Under the pieces are notes generated by a model. It was not told the DNA's origin and searched no databases. It was given only the letters and a program-made list of their open reading frames with translations. From JARKQH01 sp964631605 (lineage in GTDB: Bacteria; Verrucomicrobiota; Verrucomicrobiia; Limisphaerales; UBA8199), in NCBI GenBank assembly GCA_964631605.1, contig CAZVYG010000025.1, positions 1 to 54,439 on the forward strand: a stretch of DNA of 54,439 nucleotides, written 5' to 3'. Positions 24,379 to 32,588 of this stretch are shown here, in pieces (the first letter of the stretch is position 1; each line of letters opens with the position of its first letter). A program made the translations under genes and the position numbers.

Positions 24379-26796
24379 ATGAAAATCCAGTGTTCCTGTG
24401 GCGCCAAGTATGAGTTTGCGGTGAGTCCGGAGATGCTGAACCGGCCGTTCAAGTTTGTCTGTTCGGCGTGTGGACTTGATGCTTCCGAGTATGTGCTGCA
24501 ACTGGTGCGGCAGGAATTGGGCAACAGCGGGGCGCAGGTTCCGGGAGCAACGGGGCAGGCCCCCGCAGGGATCCTTTTGGATGAGCCGGGCAGCGCCGCG
24601 AAACCAGACAAGGGGGATGCCTCCGAGCCGAAACGGGCCACGGCGAAGGTTCAGGCGCGAATCCATCAGCCTGAACCCGCTGCGGCAGATGCCATTACGC
24701 CTGCGGGCACGCCGTGTCACCGGCACCCGGGAGAGCTGGCGTTCGAGAAGTGTTTTGTGTGTGGGAAACCGATCTGCCCCAAGTGCATGGAACTGTTCGG
24801 TTGGGTCTGTTCGCCGCTGTGCAAAGCCAAGGCGGAGTCGCACGGGATTGCGGTCCCGGTCTTTGAGGGCCAGAAGTCGGTGGTCGAAGCCCGATTATGG
24901 CGGCGGGTGGGTCGGCTGGGCATGGTGTTGGGGGGGATCCTCGTGCTGCTGATCGGTTTTTGGATCTGGTATCGTTGGTTTGGGTCCGTGCCAAAACCGG
25001 TGTTTTCGGTCCGTTTTGCCGAGCCATCCTATTCGGGGCAGTCCGCCTTTGCGGGCGCGAACAACGACCAGATTGTGTTTTTGCACGGCAACACTCTGGC
25101 AAGGTATCAACTCAAGCCCAAGAAAGAGGTTTGGTCTCGGGACCTGCTGGACCGGAAAGAGCTCGCCGAGCAGGTGGCAGCGCGCATCAAGAGTCTGCAG
25201 GAACTCAATTTTCGGTTGCGCGATCAGGGTGACACAGACGGAGTGAAGATTCCTTCGCCGGAAACGTTGACGCGGCGAATGGAGAAGGATGCCGCCGCGC
25301 AGAGGCAGCTTTATGTCCGGGGCACGAACATTTGGGTGGAAGCGCCGGGCAAACTGGTGCTGCACGACTGGACAACGGGGGCGCCACTCAAGGAGATTCC
25401 GATTCAAGCCGGCTTTGGAGGTCTGATTTCGCGCGGGAACGAATTGTTGTTCGTGAGTGCCGGCGTCCAAGGCCCGCAGGTGACCGCGGTGGATTTGACG
25501 ACCAGCCAATCGCGGACCGAGCTGTTGACGGGCGAAGCGGCCCGCGTGGCGGCCGCCGCGGTCGCAGCGGCGACCAACCGCAGCGGGCGGGAGAGTCTCG
25601 CAGGCTTGCCGCTGGTGCCGGGCCGGGATGGCGGCCGGGCGATGGACCCGGCGAAAGTGGCGGAGGAGGCCCAGCGCCTGTCGTTGCCGGCGCGGATTGC
25701 GCTGCCCGCCTTGCTTTCAAGCAGCATGACCCAGGAGCGGGCGCTGGCCGAGATGAATGATCAGGCCCGTCGAAGCGCCTCCGGCGCGGCCGGGGCCCAG
25801 CTTGAGGGGGCAATTTCCCTCATTCCAACCCGCGATGGTTTTTTCCAGATGTCCGTCCGGCTGGTGGAGTCGCGGCTGGTCGAACGCAACGCGATGAAAG
25901 CCGCTCCGACCCAATCGGCTCTGGAGGGTGCCGTTTCGGTTGCCAACACCCTCGAGGTGGCCAACGAAATCCTCAATGAGATGCAACGGTCACGGGGCGG
26001 CGGAACGGTGATCGAAAACCTGAGCCGCTACCGGGTGACCGTGGGGCGCCCGGGCGATGAGAATCCCTGGATTGGCGAAGTGGTGGGGCCGCCCACCCTC
26101 TATCCCTTGCAGACCGTCAACGTGCTCGGGGCTGGTAAAACGATTCATGTGCTGGACAAATCGAACCGGAAACTCTGGACCAGCGAATTGAGTTACAAGC
26201 TTTCCAGCGATACGGACGCCCTGGACCCGGAAGGCGCGGCCTACGGCCAGGGTCCCTGTGTCGAGCATAAGGGTTCGCTCTACGTCTTTGACGAGGGGGT
26301 CTTGTCCGCTTTCGACCTCAAGACCGGCAGCGTGCGGTGGCGCCTGCCCTCGGTGGGGATTGCGGGGCTGTTCTTTGACGAGGCGGATGCCCTTTACGTG
26401 AATACCACCACGGCCAGCCCCGAGAGCATCAAGTTCTCACGCCAGATTGACCTTTCGCAAAAGGTCAGCGCCGTTGTGCTCAAGGTGGACGCGCGCGACG
26501 GGAAAGTGCTGTGGTCCGTCGAACCCGGCGGGCTGGTCAACTATGTGTCGGGCGACTTTGTTTACACCGTGCGGTTTTACATGCCCCCGGAACCGGACGA
26601 GGACGAGTTTCCCACGACCGAAACCGGCTTTGAAACGCCGCCCTATCTGCGCATCCGGCGGATTAACCCGGCCAATGGCACGGTGATGTGGGAGTATTTC
26701 CAGCAGCGGGCGCCGCTGGATATTCAGTTTGACCGCAACACCATCCGGCTGGTCTTCAAGAAAGAAGTCCAGGTCCTGAGGTTCCTGAGCCTCTGA
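24379..26796 (+). CDS. Membrane-anchored zinc-ribbon / beta-propeller protein
   Basis: 805 residues. The N-terminus has a zinc-ribbon (CSCGAKYEF...CSACG, Cys 5, 7, 28 and 31), then a B-box-like Cys/His cluster at about 113-155 (CHRHPGE, CFVCGKPICPKC, CSPLC). One transmembrane segment lies at about 180-201 (GMVLGGILVLLIGFWIWYRWF). The rest (about 205-805) is beta-rich with PQQ/WD-like blade repeats: LVLHDWTTGAPLKEI, LYVFDEGVLSAFDLKTGSVRW, VDARDGKVLWSVEPGG and INPANGTVMWEY. The topology implied is cytoplasmic zinc domains and an external propeller. A role as a sensor or scaffold is inferred. It follows the prepilin-like gene by 16 bp. Confidence 0.7.
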   Translation: MKIQCSCGAKYEFAVSPEMLNRPFKFVCSACGLDASEYVLQLVRQELGNSGAQVPGATGQAPAGILLDEPGSAAKPDKGDASEPKRATAKVQARIHQPEPAAADAITPAGTPCHRHPGELAFEKCFVCGKPICPKCMELFGWVCSPLCKAKAESHGIAVPVFEGQKSVVEARLWRRVGRLGMVLGGILVLLIGFWIWYRWFGSVPKPVFSVRFAEPSYSGQSAFAGANNDQIVFLHGNTLARYQLKPKKEVWSRDLLDRKELAEQVAARIKSLQELNFRLRDQGDTDGVKIPSPETLTRRMEKDAAAQRQLYVRGTNIWVEAPGKLVLHDWTTGAPLKEIPIQAGFGGLISRGNELLFVSAGVQGPQVTAVDLTTSQSRTELLTGEAARVAAAAVAAATNRSGRESLAGLPLVPGRDGGRAMDPAKVAEEAQRLSLPARIALPALLSSSMTQERALAEMNDQARRSASGAAGAQLEGAISLIPTRDGFFQMSVRLVESRLVERNAMKAAPTQSALEGAVSVANTLEVANEILNEMQRSRGGGTVIENLSRYRVTVGRPGDENPWIGEVVGPPTLYPLQTVNVLGAGKTIHVLDKSNRKLWTSELSYKLSSDTDALDPEGAAYGQGPCVEHKGSLYVFDEGVLSAFDLKTGSVRWRLPSVGIAGLFFDEADALYVNTTTASPESIKFSRQIDLSQKVSAVVLKVDARDGKVLWSVEPGGLVNYVSGDFVYTVRFYMPPEPDEDEFPTTETGFETPPYLRIRRINPANGTVMWEYFQQRAPLDIQFDRNTIRLVFKKEVQVLRFLSL

Positions 26797-26808
26797 CGCG
26801 TCACGAGC

Positions 26809-26843
26809 AAAAAAAAAGCCCCGCGAGCCGGTCGCACGCGGGG
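26809..26843 (-). terminator. Rho-independent terminator for the Cys-repeat gene
   Basis: Read on the minus strand, CCCCGCG and CGCGGGG flank an 11-base loop and are followed by CTTTTTTTTT (nine T). It stands 30 bp after the stop of the gene at 26874-27350. The same hairpin lies just past the convergent propeller gene. Confidence 0.85.
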
Positions 26844-26873
26844 AGTAATCTGACTGAAGAAATGGGCCGGTGA

Positions 26874-27350
26874 TTACCGGACCGCTTCAGCGCCCTTGGG
26901 ACTCAGCAGTGCCTGACGATTGTCTTTGGCTCCCGCCTGGCTGGGGCAGCAACCCTTGGCTTCGCCGGAGACCTTGGTCTTGGAGCAAGCTCCAGCTTCT
27001 CCGCTCCCCGGGGTCTTGCAGCAAGCCTCGCCCGCGACCTTGGTCTTCGGACAGGCAGCCTCGCCGGCAACCTTGGTCTTCGAGCAACCGGCTTCGCCCG
27101 CGACCTTGGTCTTGGTGCAACAAGCCTCGCCCGCGACTTTGGTCCTCGCGCAGGCAGCCTCGCCGGCAACCTTGGTCTTGGTGCAGGAGGCTTCCCCTGC
27201 GACCTGGGTTTTGGCACAATCGCTCTTTTCAGCGGCGACCTTGGTCTTGGTACACGCGCCGGCCGCCTGCTTTTCGCCGCAGCCCTCGCCCGCCTGGACC
27301 GCAACCGCAAACGCCGTCAACACTACCGACAGTAACAGGATTTTTTTCAT
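26874..27350 (-). CDS. Small exported protein of 11-residue Cys repeats
   Basis: 158 residues with a clear signal peptide (MKKILLLSVVLTAFAVAVQA, cleavage near 20). The mature part is a tandem array with consensus G-E-A-x-C-x-K-T-K-V-A. Cys residues fall at 45, 56, 67, 78, 89, 100, 111 and 122, exactly 11 apart, with extra Cys at 24, 33, 77, 110, 134 and 135. Each repeat has two Lys, so the protein is strongly basic and Cys-rich. I recognise no family. The regular spacing suits a solenoid or a periodic metal/thiol-binding strand. It has its own terminator and an AT-rich upstream region with TTGACA, pointing to strong, separate expression. It lies downstream of the catalase-ankyrin pair on the same strand, so a periplasmic thiol or metal buffering role under oxidative stress is possible but only inferred. 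Confidence 0.8.
   Translation of the reverse strand: MKKILLLSVVLTAFAVAVQAGEGCGEKQAAGACTKTKVAAEKSDCAKTQVAGEASCTKTKVAGEAACARTKVAGEACCTKTKVAGEAGCSKTKVAGEAACPKTKVAGEACCKTPGSGEAGACSKTKVSGEAKGCCPSQAGAKDNRQALLSPKGAEAVR
26961..27240 (-). repeat. 33-bp tandem repeat array encoding the 11-residue units
   Basis: About eight imperfect 33-bp units in tandem; on the plus strand each contains a variant of ACCTTGGTCTTGG followed by CGCC/TCGCC blocks. Third-position differences between units show that the protein repeat is older than a recent slippage event. Confidence 0.8.
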
Positions 27351-27372
27351 ACGTGCTTACATTACCGTTGAT

Positions 27373-27400
27373 TGTTTATATTTCAAGTAAAACTTGTCAA
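27373..27400 (-). promoter_or_regulatory. Candidate promoter of the Cys-repeat gene
   Basis: On the minus strand a perfect -35 TTGACA (27400-27395) is followed 14-16 bp later by TATAAAC, within an AT-rich island (about 27355-27410) unusual for this GC-rich window. Spacing to a consensus -10 is slightly short. CAAGT-AAA-ACTTG overlaps the spacer and could be an operator half-site pair. Confidence 0.4.
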
Positions 27401-27503
27401 AAAATTTAGACGCCGCGCGGCTCCCTTTGTTCAAACACCGGCAGGGCCGCGCTCCGGCGCCGCCAAGCGGCCTGCCGCATCTGGCGCTGATGCCGGAGCA
27501 GGT

Positions 27504-28034
27504 TCATCCAAAACGCGGCGACGGGCGGCGCATCCAGCCTCGCAGCGCCGCAATCCAGCCCGAGAGGGTGACCAGGAGGCGGGCGGAGACTCCGAGCCGA
27601 TTGCGGCGCTGGAGGGAAGCGCCGTGCCGGCGCAGTTGCTCGACCACCCGCACGCGGCCGAACAGGGCGGCAAACATGAGGGGCGTCATGCCGGCGCCGT
27701 TGTCGGCATCAATGTCGGCGCCATGACTCAGGAGCAGGGCGACGATTGCCTCGTCGCCCTTGAAGGCCACCCCGCCCAGGGGGGTCTGGCCGCGGTCGTT
27801 GCGGCGGTCCACCTCGGCGCCGAGAGCGAGGAGCATCCGGGCGGTCTCGGCGTTGCCGTGATAGGCGGCGAGCATCAGGAGGGTGTTGCCCCGGGCGTCC
27901 GCCAGGTTCACGGGCAGGCCGGCCTCGACCATCGAGCGCAGCAGGTCGGTGTCCCCGCCCCGGGCGCAATCCAACGCCAGGAGCTGGAGTTCGGCGTAGC
28001 GTTTCTCCTCGGCTTCCGTGACGACGGTGGTCAT
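27504..28034 (-). CDS. Ankyrin-repeat protein (AnkB-like, catalase partner)
   Basis: 176 residues with four ankyrin repeats (DTDLLRSMVEAGLPVN; GNTLLMLAAYHGNAE; GQTPLGGVAFKGDEA; GMTPLMFAALFGRVR), covering about residues 28-150. There is no signal peptide; the last 25 residues are basic. The gene starts 6 bp after the catalase stop, so it is co-transcribed. In Pseudomonas aeruginosa an ankyrin protein (AnkB) encoded beside catalase KatB is needed for full catalase activity. The same arrangement here suggests an analogous role, although that protein is exported and this one has no obvious signal. Confidence 0.75.
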   Translation of the reverse strand: MTTVVTEAEEKRYAELQLLALDCARGGDTDLLRSMVEAGLPVNLADARGNTLLMLAAYHGNAETARMLLALGAEVDRRNDRGQTPLGGVAFKGDEAIVALLLSHGADIDADNGAGMTPLMFAALFGRVRVVEQLRRHGASLQRRNRLGVSARLLVTLSGWIAALRGWMRRPSPRFG

Positions 28035-28040
28035 GGCGGG

Positions 28041-29507
28041 TCAGGACGAGGCGGCGCGATTCTTCACCCCCAGGGCCTTGGCGACGCCCGCCGCGTAACG
28101 CGGGTCCGCCTTGTGGAAATGGACCAACTGGCGCTGGATGATGTTTTCGGGCACGCCGGCCATGGCGGCGGCGATGTTTTTGAAGAGCCGCTGCTGCTGC
28201 GCAGGGGTCATCAGGCGGAACAGGTTGCCCGGCTGCGTGTAATCGTCGTTGCCGTCGCGGTGGTTGTACCGGTCGGCATCGCCGGAAATGCGCAGGGGCG
28301 GCTCGGCAAAACGCGGGTCCTGCGCCGGGCCGCCGAAGCTGTTGGGCTCGTAGTAGGCATCGGTGCTTTTGACGGCGTCGAACCGCATGGGACCGTCCAG
28401 GTGATACGTATGCACCGGCACCCGGGGACGGTTGACCGGCAGCATTTCGTAATGCGTGCCCACCCGGTAGCGGTGGGCGTCCGCATAGGCAAAAATCCGC
28501 GCCTGAAGCATTTTATCGGGCGAAAAGCTGATGCCGGGCACGATGTTCGAAGGGCTGAACGAGGACTGCTCCACCTCGGCAAAATAGTTCTCCGGATTGC
28601 GGTTCAACTCCAGGATGCCCACTTCAATCAGCGGATAATCCTTGTGCGGCCACACCTTGGTGAGGTCGAACGGGTTCCAGCGATAGGTCTCGGCATCCTT
28701 CTCCGGCATGATCTGGACGCAGAACCGCCATTTGGGAAAATCGCCGCGCTCGATGGCCTCGTACAAATCCCGCTGCGAGCTCTCGCGATCTTTCGCCACA
28801 ATGGCCTCCGCCTCCTCGTTGGTTAAACACTGGATGCCCTGGAGGGTTTTGAAATGAAACTTCACCCAGAACCGCTCGTTCTTCGCGTTGAGGAAGCTGT
28901 AGGTGTGGCTGCCGTAACCGTTCACGTGGCGGTAGCCGCGCGGCAGGCCGCGGTCGGACATCAAGATGGTCACCTGGTGCAGGCTTTCGGGGCTCAGCGA
29001 CCAGAAATCCCACATGGCGGTGTTGCTCCGGAGGTTGGTGCGCGGATGCCGCTTCTGGGTATGGATAAAATCCGGGAACTTGTACGGATCGCGAATAAAA
29101 AACACCGGCGTGTTGTTCCCGACCATGTCCCAGTTGCCTGCGTCGGTGTAGAACTTGAGAGCGAAGCCGCGCACATCCCGCTCGGCATCCGCCGCGCCGC
29201 GCTCGCCCGCCACCGTGGAGAAGCGCAAAAAACAGTCGGTTTTTTTGCCGACCCTGGCGAAGACACCGGCCTTGGTGTAACGGGTGATGTCCCGGGTAAT
29301 GGTCAGGGTCCCGTAGGCGCCCGAGCCCTTGGCATGCACCGTGCGCTCGGGAATGCGCTCCCGGTTCTGGTGGGCCAGCTTTTCAAGAAGCTGATAATCC
29401 TGCAGCAACAGCGGCCCCCGCGGCCCGGCGGTGAGTGAGTTCTGGTTGTCGGCCACCGGGTTGCCCCCCGTGGTGGTCAAAAGCGGCGTTTTGTGCTTTG
29501 GTTTCAT
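28041..29507 (-). CDS. Monofunctional haem catalase
   Basis: A 488-residue small-subunit catalase from the ATG at 29507 (MKPKHKTPLLTTTGGNPVADNQN). It converts hydrogen peroxide to water and oxygen. The active-site His is in RIPERTVHAKG (His58), the distal Asn in NNTPVFF, and the proximal haem-ligand Tyr in RIFAYADAHRYRVG. The C-terminal QRLFKNIAAAMAGVPENIIQRQLVHFHKADPRYAAGVAKALG is the usual small-catalase tail (described across two segments). No signal peptide. It is divergent from oxyR over 85 bp and followed at 6 bp by the ankyrin gene, so OxyR control is expected. Confidence 0.95.
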   Translation of the reverse strand: MKPKHKTPLLTTTGGNPVADNQNSLTAGPRGPLLLQDYQLLEKLAHQNRERIPERTVHAKGSGAYGTLTITRDITRYTKAGVFARVGKKTDCFLRFSTVAGERGAADAERDVRGFALKFYTDAGNWDMVGNNTPVFFIRDPYKFPDFIHTQKRHPRTNLRSNTAMWDFWSLSPESLHQVTILMSDRGLPRGYRHVNGYGSHTYSFLNAKNERFWVKFHFKTLQGIQCLTNEEAEAIVAKDRESSQRDLYEAIERGDFPKWRFCVQIMPEKDAETYRWNPFDLTKVWPHKDYPLIEVGILELNRNPENYFAEVEQSSFSPSNIVPGISFSPDKMLQARIFAYADAHRYRVGTHYEMLPVNRPRVPVHTYHLDGPMRFDAVKSTDAYYEPNSFGGPAQDPRFAEPPLRISGDADRYNHRDGNDDYTQPGNLFRLMTPAQQQRLFKNIAAAMAGVPENIIQRQLVHFHKADPRYAAGVAKALGVKNRAASS

Positions 29508-29544
29508 AAAGTGCGTCTGTGCGACACTATTGAACCCTATTTTA

Positions 29545-29563
29545 AAGTATTGTTGAAATACTT
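29545..29563. promoter_or_regulatory. Candidate OxyR operator between catalase and oxyR
   Basis: AAGTATT-GTTGA-AATACTT is a perfect 7-bp inverted repeat with a 5-base spacer in the 85-bp divergent intergenic region. LysR-type regulators bind interrupted dyads of this kind. It differs from the E. coli OxyR consensus but is centrally placed. Confidence 0.5.
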
Positions 29564-29592
29564 CTTTCCTTTCATTACCATAGGAGCCGCCT

Positions 29593-30474
29593 ATGGAAAT
29601 GCACCAGCTCCGATACATGGTCGCCGTGGCCCGGGCCGGCAATTTCTCGCGGGCGGCCGAGCACTGCCATGTGTCCCAGCCCTCGCTGAGCCAGCAGATT
29701 CAGAAACTCGAGGCCGAACTGGGGGAGCGGCTGTTTGACCGGCTGAAGCGGCAGGCGAAACTGACGGCCGCGGGCGAACGGTTCCTGCCGCGCGCCAGCC
29801 GTATTTTGGAGGAGGCGGAGGCGGCGCGGCGCGAGGCACGGGAAAGCCGCGACCTGCTGCGCGGGACCGTGCGGATCGGGGTGCTGCCGACCATCGCCCC
29901 TTACCTGCTGCCGGAAGGGATCGCGCGATTCGCGCGCAAGTATCCGGGCGTCGAGGTGGTGGTGGAGGAGGACACCACGGCGGGGCTGGTGCGCCAGGCG
30001 CTGGCGTGCGAGATTGATTTTGCGGTGGCCAGCCAGCCGCTGCGCGAGCCGCGGGTGGTGGTCCGGGAACTGTTCACCGAAGAGCTGCTGCTGGCCTTGC
30101 CGCGAACCCACCGGCTGGCCCGCAAACGGGTTGTTGCCGCCAGCGACCTGGAGGGCGAACGGCTCATTGTGCTCAAGGAGGGCCACTGTCTCGGGGACCA
30201 GGTGCTGGGTTTTTGCGACCGGCGCGGCGTGCATGCCGCCGTGAGCTTTCGCAGCGCCCAGTTGGAGACCATTCAATCGCTGGTCCGCAGCGGGCTGGGT
30301 TTGTCATTGATTCCGGCGATGGCGGCGCGGCGCCGGGAACGGCACGGGTTGGAATATCGTTCGTTCGAGCCGCCGAAACCCTCGAGAAAAATCGTGGCCG
30401 CCTGGCCCGTCCAGCGCCCGCCGGGCGGGGCGGCGACGGCCTTTCTGCAAACCCTGTTCGCCGTCGAGGAATGA
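29593..30474 (+). CDS. oxyR: Hydrogen-peroxide sensor OxyR (LysR family)
   Basis: 293 residues. The N-terminal winged helix-turn-helix (HQLRYMVAVARAGNFSRAAEHC...QPSLSQQIQKLE, two segments) occupies residues 1-60. The effector domain holds LKEGHCLGDQVLGFC, with Cys199 and Cys208 in the same numbering and spacing as the disulfide pair of E. coli OxyR, so the peroxide-sensing switch should be intact. It acts as a cytoplasmic transcription activator. It is divergent from the catalase-ankyrin pair, with a dyad at 29545-29563 in the shared promoter region. The ribosome binding site AGGAG lies close before the ATG. Confidence 0.93.
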   Translation: MEMHQLRYMVAVARAGNFSRAAEHCHVSQPSLSQQIQKLEAELGERLFDRLKRQAKLTAAGERFLPRASRILEEAEAARREARESRDLLRGTVRIGVLPTIAPYLLPEGIARFARKYPGVEVVVEEDTTAGLVRQALACEIDFAVASQPLREPRVVVRELFTEELLLALPRTHRLARKRVVAASDLEGERLIVLKEGHCLGDQVLGFCDRRGVHAAVSFRSAQLETIQSLVRSGLGLSLIPAMAARRRERHGLEYRSFEPPKPSRKIVAAWPVQRPPGGAATAFLQTLFAVEE

Positions 30475-30501
30475 GCCGGTGCGGCGGCGAAGGTTCGGGG
30501 T

Positions 30502-31821
30502 TTAGGGCAGGTCCACCGCCTTGAGCGCGGCGGCATAGACTTCCTTGAGGGGGACATCGGCCGCGGCGGCGGCTTTGCGGCACGATTCATACTCCGGGGC
30601 CGCCTGGACCACGACCCCGTTGAGCTTGCCCAGCTTGACAGCCACCTCGCCAAAGGGAGTGTTCACCGCCACGAATTCGCGTTGGAGTTTTCGTCTCGCC
30701 GCCGAGATGCGGCGCACGCCAAACGCGCTGGTTTCCCGCAGTATCAGGGCGGTCAGCGGGTCGGCATCCGCTTCGGCGCACAAGACGGTCAGCAGCACGC
30801 CCGGCCGGTTCTTTTTCATTTGGACCGGGGTGTGGAACACGTCCAGGGCGCCGGCGGCCAGCGCTTTTTCGACGAAATGCCCCAGCACCTCGGGGCTGAC
30901 GTCATCGAGATTGGTTTCGAGCACCGCCACGGTGTCGGTTTCCCAGTCGCACGAGTCATCCCGCGCCGTGGATTCACCCAGAACCGCGCGCAGCACGTTG
31001 GGCCGGGTTTTGTTGTCGCGCGTGCCCAGGCCATAGCCAATGCGCCCGGCCACCAGCTCGCGCATCGGGCCGAAACTCTCGGCGAACTCGGCCAGAAGGG
31101 CGGCGCCGGTGGGCGTGATCAGTTCATGCGGCTCGTCACATTGCGACACGGGAATGCCGCGCGCGCCCAGAATGGCGAGCGTGGCCGGGGCGGGAATGGG
31201 AAACCGGCCATGCGCGCATTGCACCCAGCCGAAGCCTTCAACCACCGGCCCGGCCAGGACCCGTGGCCGGCCCAGCAGCTCCAGGCCAATGCAGGCGCCC
31301 ACAATGTCCACGATCGAATCCACCGCGCCGACTTCGTGGAAATGAACCTCCTCGGGCGGCAGACCGTGGATTTTGCCCTCGGCGACCGCAATGCGATGAA
31401 AGACAGCCAGCGCTTTGGCCTTGACCCAGTCCGAGAGGGCGCTGCGCGAGATCAACTCGCCAATCTGGGCGTAATTCCGGCCATGACCGGCGGGGGAGGC
31501 CGCCGCGGCGGCGGGGCCATGCGAGTGGCTGGAGGGGTGAGGATGAGGGTGATCGTGGTGGTGCGGGTGGTCGTGGTCCGGGCCGGGCGCATGGCCTCCG
31601 TGGGTGGGGTCGTGCGAGTGCTCCTCGTCGAGATGCACGTCGAATTTCACGCCTTCAATGCTGCCCTTGTGCCGGCGGGCGGCATGCAGGTGATAACCGG
31701 ACAGCCCGAGCTTCGCCAATTCCCGCTCCAATGCCGGCAATTCCACCCCCAGGTCCAACAACGCGCCGAGGAACATGTCGCCGCTGATCCCGCTGAAAAG
31801 ATCAAGATAAAGTGTTTTCAT
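30502..31821 (-). CDS. larC: Nickel-pincer cofactor nickel-insertion protein LarC
   Basis: 439 residues from the ATG at 31821 (MKTLYLDLFSGISGDMFLGAL, the LarC N-terminal signature). LarC is a CTP-dependent cyclometallase that inserts nickel into the pyridinium dithiocarboxylate made by LarB and LarE. A His-rich stretch of about 35 residues (about 72-106; many HDH/HPH pairs) is a probable nickel-binding linker. Later motifs: EVHFHEVGAVDSIVDIVG, GRFPIPAPAT, ITPTGAALL, LETNLDDVSPE and TPVQMKKNRPGV. LarC1 and LarC2 regions are in one continuous frame here, unlike Lactobacillus where a frameshift joins them. Its ATG overlaps the larB stop (ATGA), so they are translationally coupled. Confidence 0.93.
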   Translation of the reverse strand: MKTLYLDLFSGISGDMFLGALLDLGVELPALERELAKLGLSGYHLHAARRHKGSIEGVKFDVHLDEEHSHDPTHGGHAPGPDHDHPHHHDHPHPHPSSHSHGPAAAAASPAGHGRNYAQIGELISRSALSDWVKAKALAVFHRIAVAEGKIHGLPPEEVHFHEVGAVDSIVDIVGACIGLELLGRPRVLAGPVVEGFGWVQCAHGRFPIPAPATLAILGARGIPVSQCDEPHELITPTGAALLAEFAESFGPMRELVAGRIGYGLGTRDNKTRPNVLRAVLGESTARDDSCDWETDTVAVLETNLDDVSPEVLGHFVEKALAAGALDVFHTPVQMKKNRPGVLLTVLCAEADADPLTALILRETSAFGVRRISAARRKLQREFVAVNTPFGEVAVKLGKLNGVVVQAAPEYESCRKAAAAADVPLKEVYAAALKAVDLP

Positions 31822-32588
31822 GGGTGGCGGGCGGCTGCGGCGGCAGCCTCGGCGAGGGTGTTGATCTGGCTGGCGGCATAGCCGGCGCCGAATCCGTTGT
31901 CTATGTTCACCACCGTCACGCCGCTGCCGCAACTGTTGAGCATCCCCAGCAGCGGGGCCAGGCCGCCGAAGCTGGCGCCATAGCCGATGCTGGTCGGCAC
32001 GGCGATGACCGGTTTGGACACCAGCCCCGCCACGACGCTTGGCAGGGCGCCCTCCATGCCCGCCACGACGATGATGACATTGGTTGCTTGAATGGAATCC
32101 AGCCGCCCGAACAAACGGTGCACGCCCGCCACCCCCACGTCCGAAATCCGTTCCACCCGGTTGCCCATGATGTCCGCCGTGATGGCCGCTTCCTCGGCCA
32201 CCGGCAGGTCGCTGGTCCCGGCGCAGACCACCGCAATGGTTCCCGGGCGCTTGGGCAGCGGCTGCTTTTCCAGCGTGAGACACCGCCCGGCTTCGTGGTA
32301 AACGGCCCATTTGAACCGCCGGCGGACGGCCCGGGCATGGTCGGGCGTGACGCGCGTGACCAGCACGCGTTGCTCGTGTTCCAGCAACTTGGCGGCAATC
32401 TTCACCACCTGCTCGGGAGTCTTTCCCGCGCCAAAAATCACTTCCGGAAAACCTTTTCGCAGCGCCCGGTGGGTATCCACCTGCGCAAAGCCCAGGTCCG
32501 CCACCGGCGCGGCCTGGAAGGCGCACAACACCTTTTCCCGGCTCACTTTTCCGGCCCGGAACCGCTCCAACAACTCAATCGCTTCCAT
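31818..32588 (-). CDS. larB: Nickel-pincer cofactor carboxylase LarB
   Basis: 256 residues from the ATG at 32588 (MEAIELLERFRAGKVS). LarB carboxylates and hydrolyses nicotinic acid adenine dinucleotide to start nickel-pincer cofactor synthesis. It has a PurE-like core: AVVCAGTSDLPVAEEAAITA, VGVAGVHRLF, VIIVVAGMEGALPSVVAGL and PVIAVPTSIGYGASFGGLAPLLGML (shown in parts), the last being the characteristic substrate loop with the conserved Cys nearby in NSCGSGVTVVNID. LarE and the racemase LarA are not in the window. It is divergent from cysS. Confidence 0.93.
   Translation of the reverse strand: MEAIELLERFRAGKVSREKVLCAFQAAPVADLGFAQVDTHRALRKGFPEVIFGAGKTPEQVVKIAAKLLEHEQRVLVTRVTPDHARAVRRRFKWAVYHEAGRCLTLEKQPLPKRPGTIAVVCAGTSDLPVAEEAAITADIMGNRVERISDVGVAGVHRLFGRLDSIQATNVIIVVAGMEGALPSVVAGLVSKPVIAVPTSIGYGASFGGLAPLLGMLNSCGSGVTVVNIDNGFGAGYAASQINTLAEAAAAAARHP

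Noticed and set aside
26920..27390. Plus-strand repeat frames over the Cys-repeat gene
   Set aside because: They mirror the 33-bp repeats on the opposite strand and lack a signal peptide or start context; the minus-strand frame has a signal peptide and a correctly oriented terminator.
30502..32526. A 674-codon frame that would fuse LarC to an N-terminal extension
   Set aside because: The extension is the out-of-frame shadow of larB. LarC starts at 31821 and LarB is encoded in another frame with an ATGA overlap.
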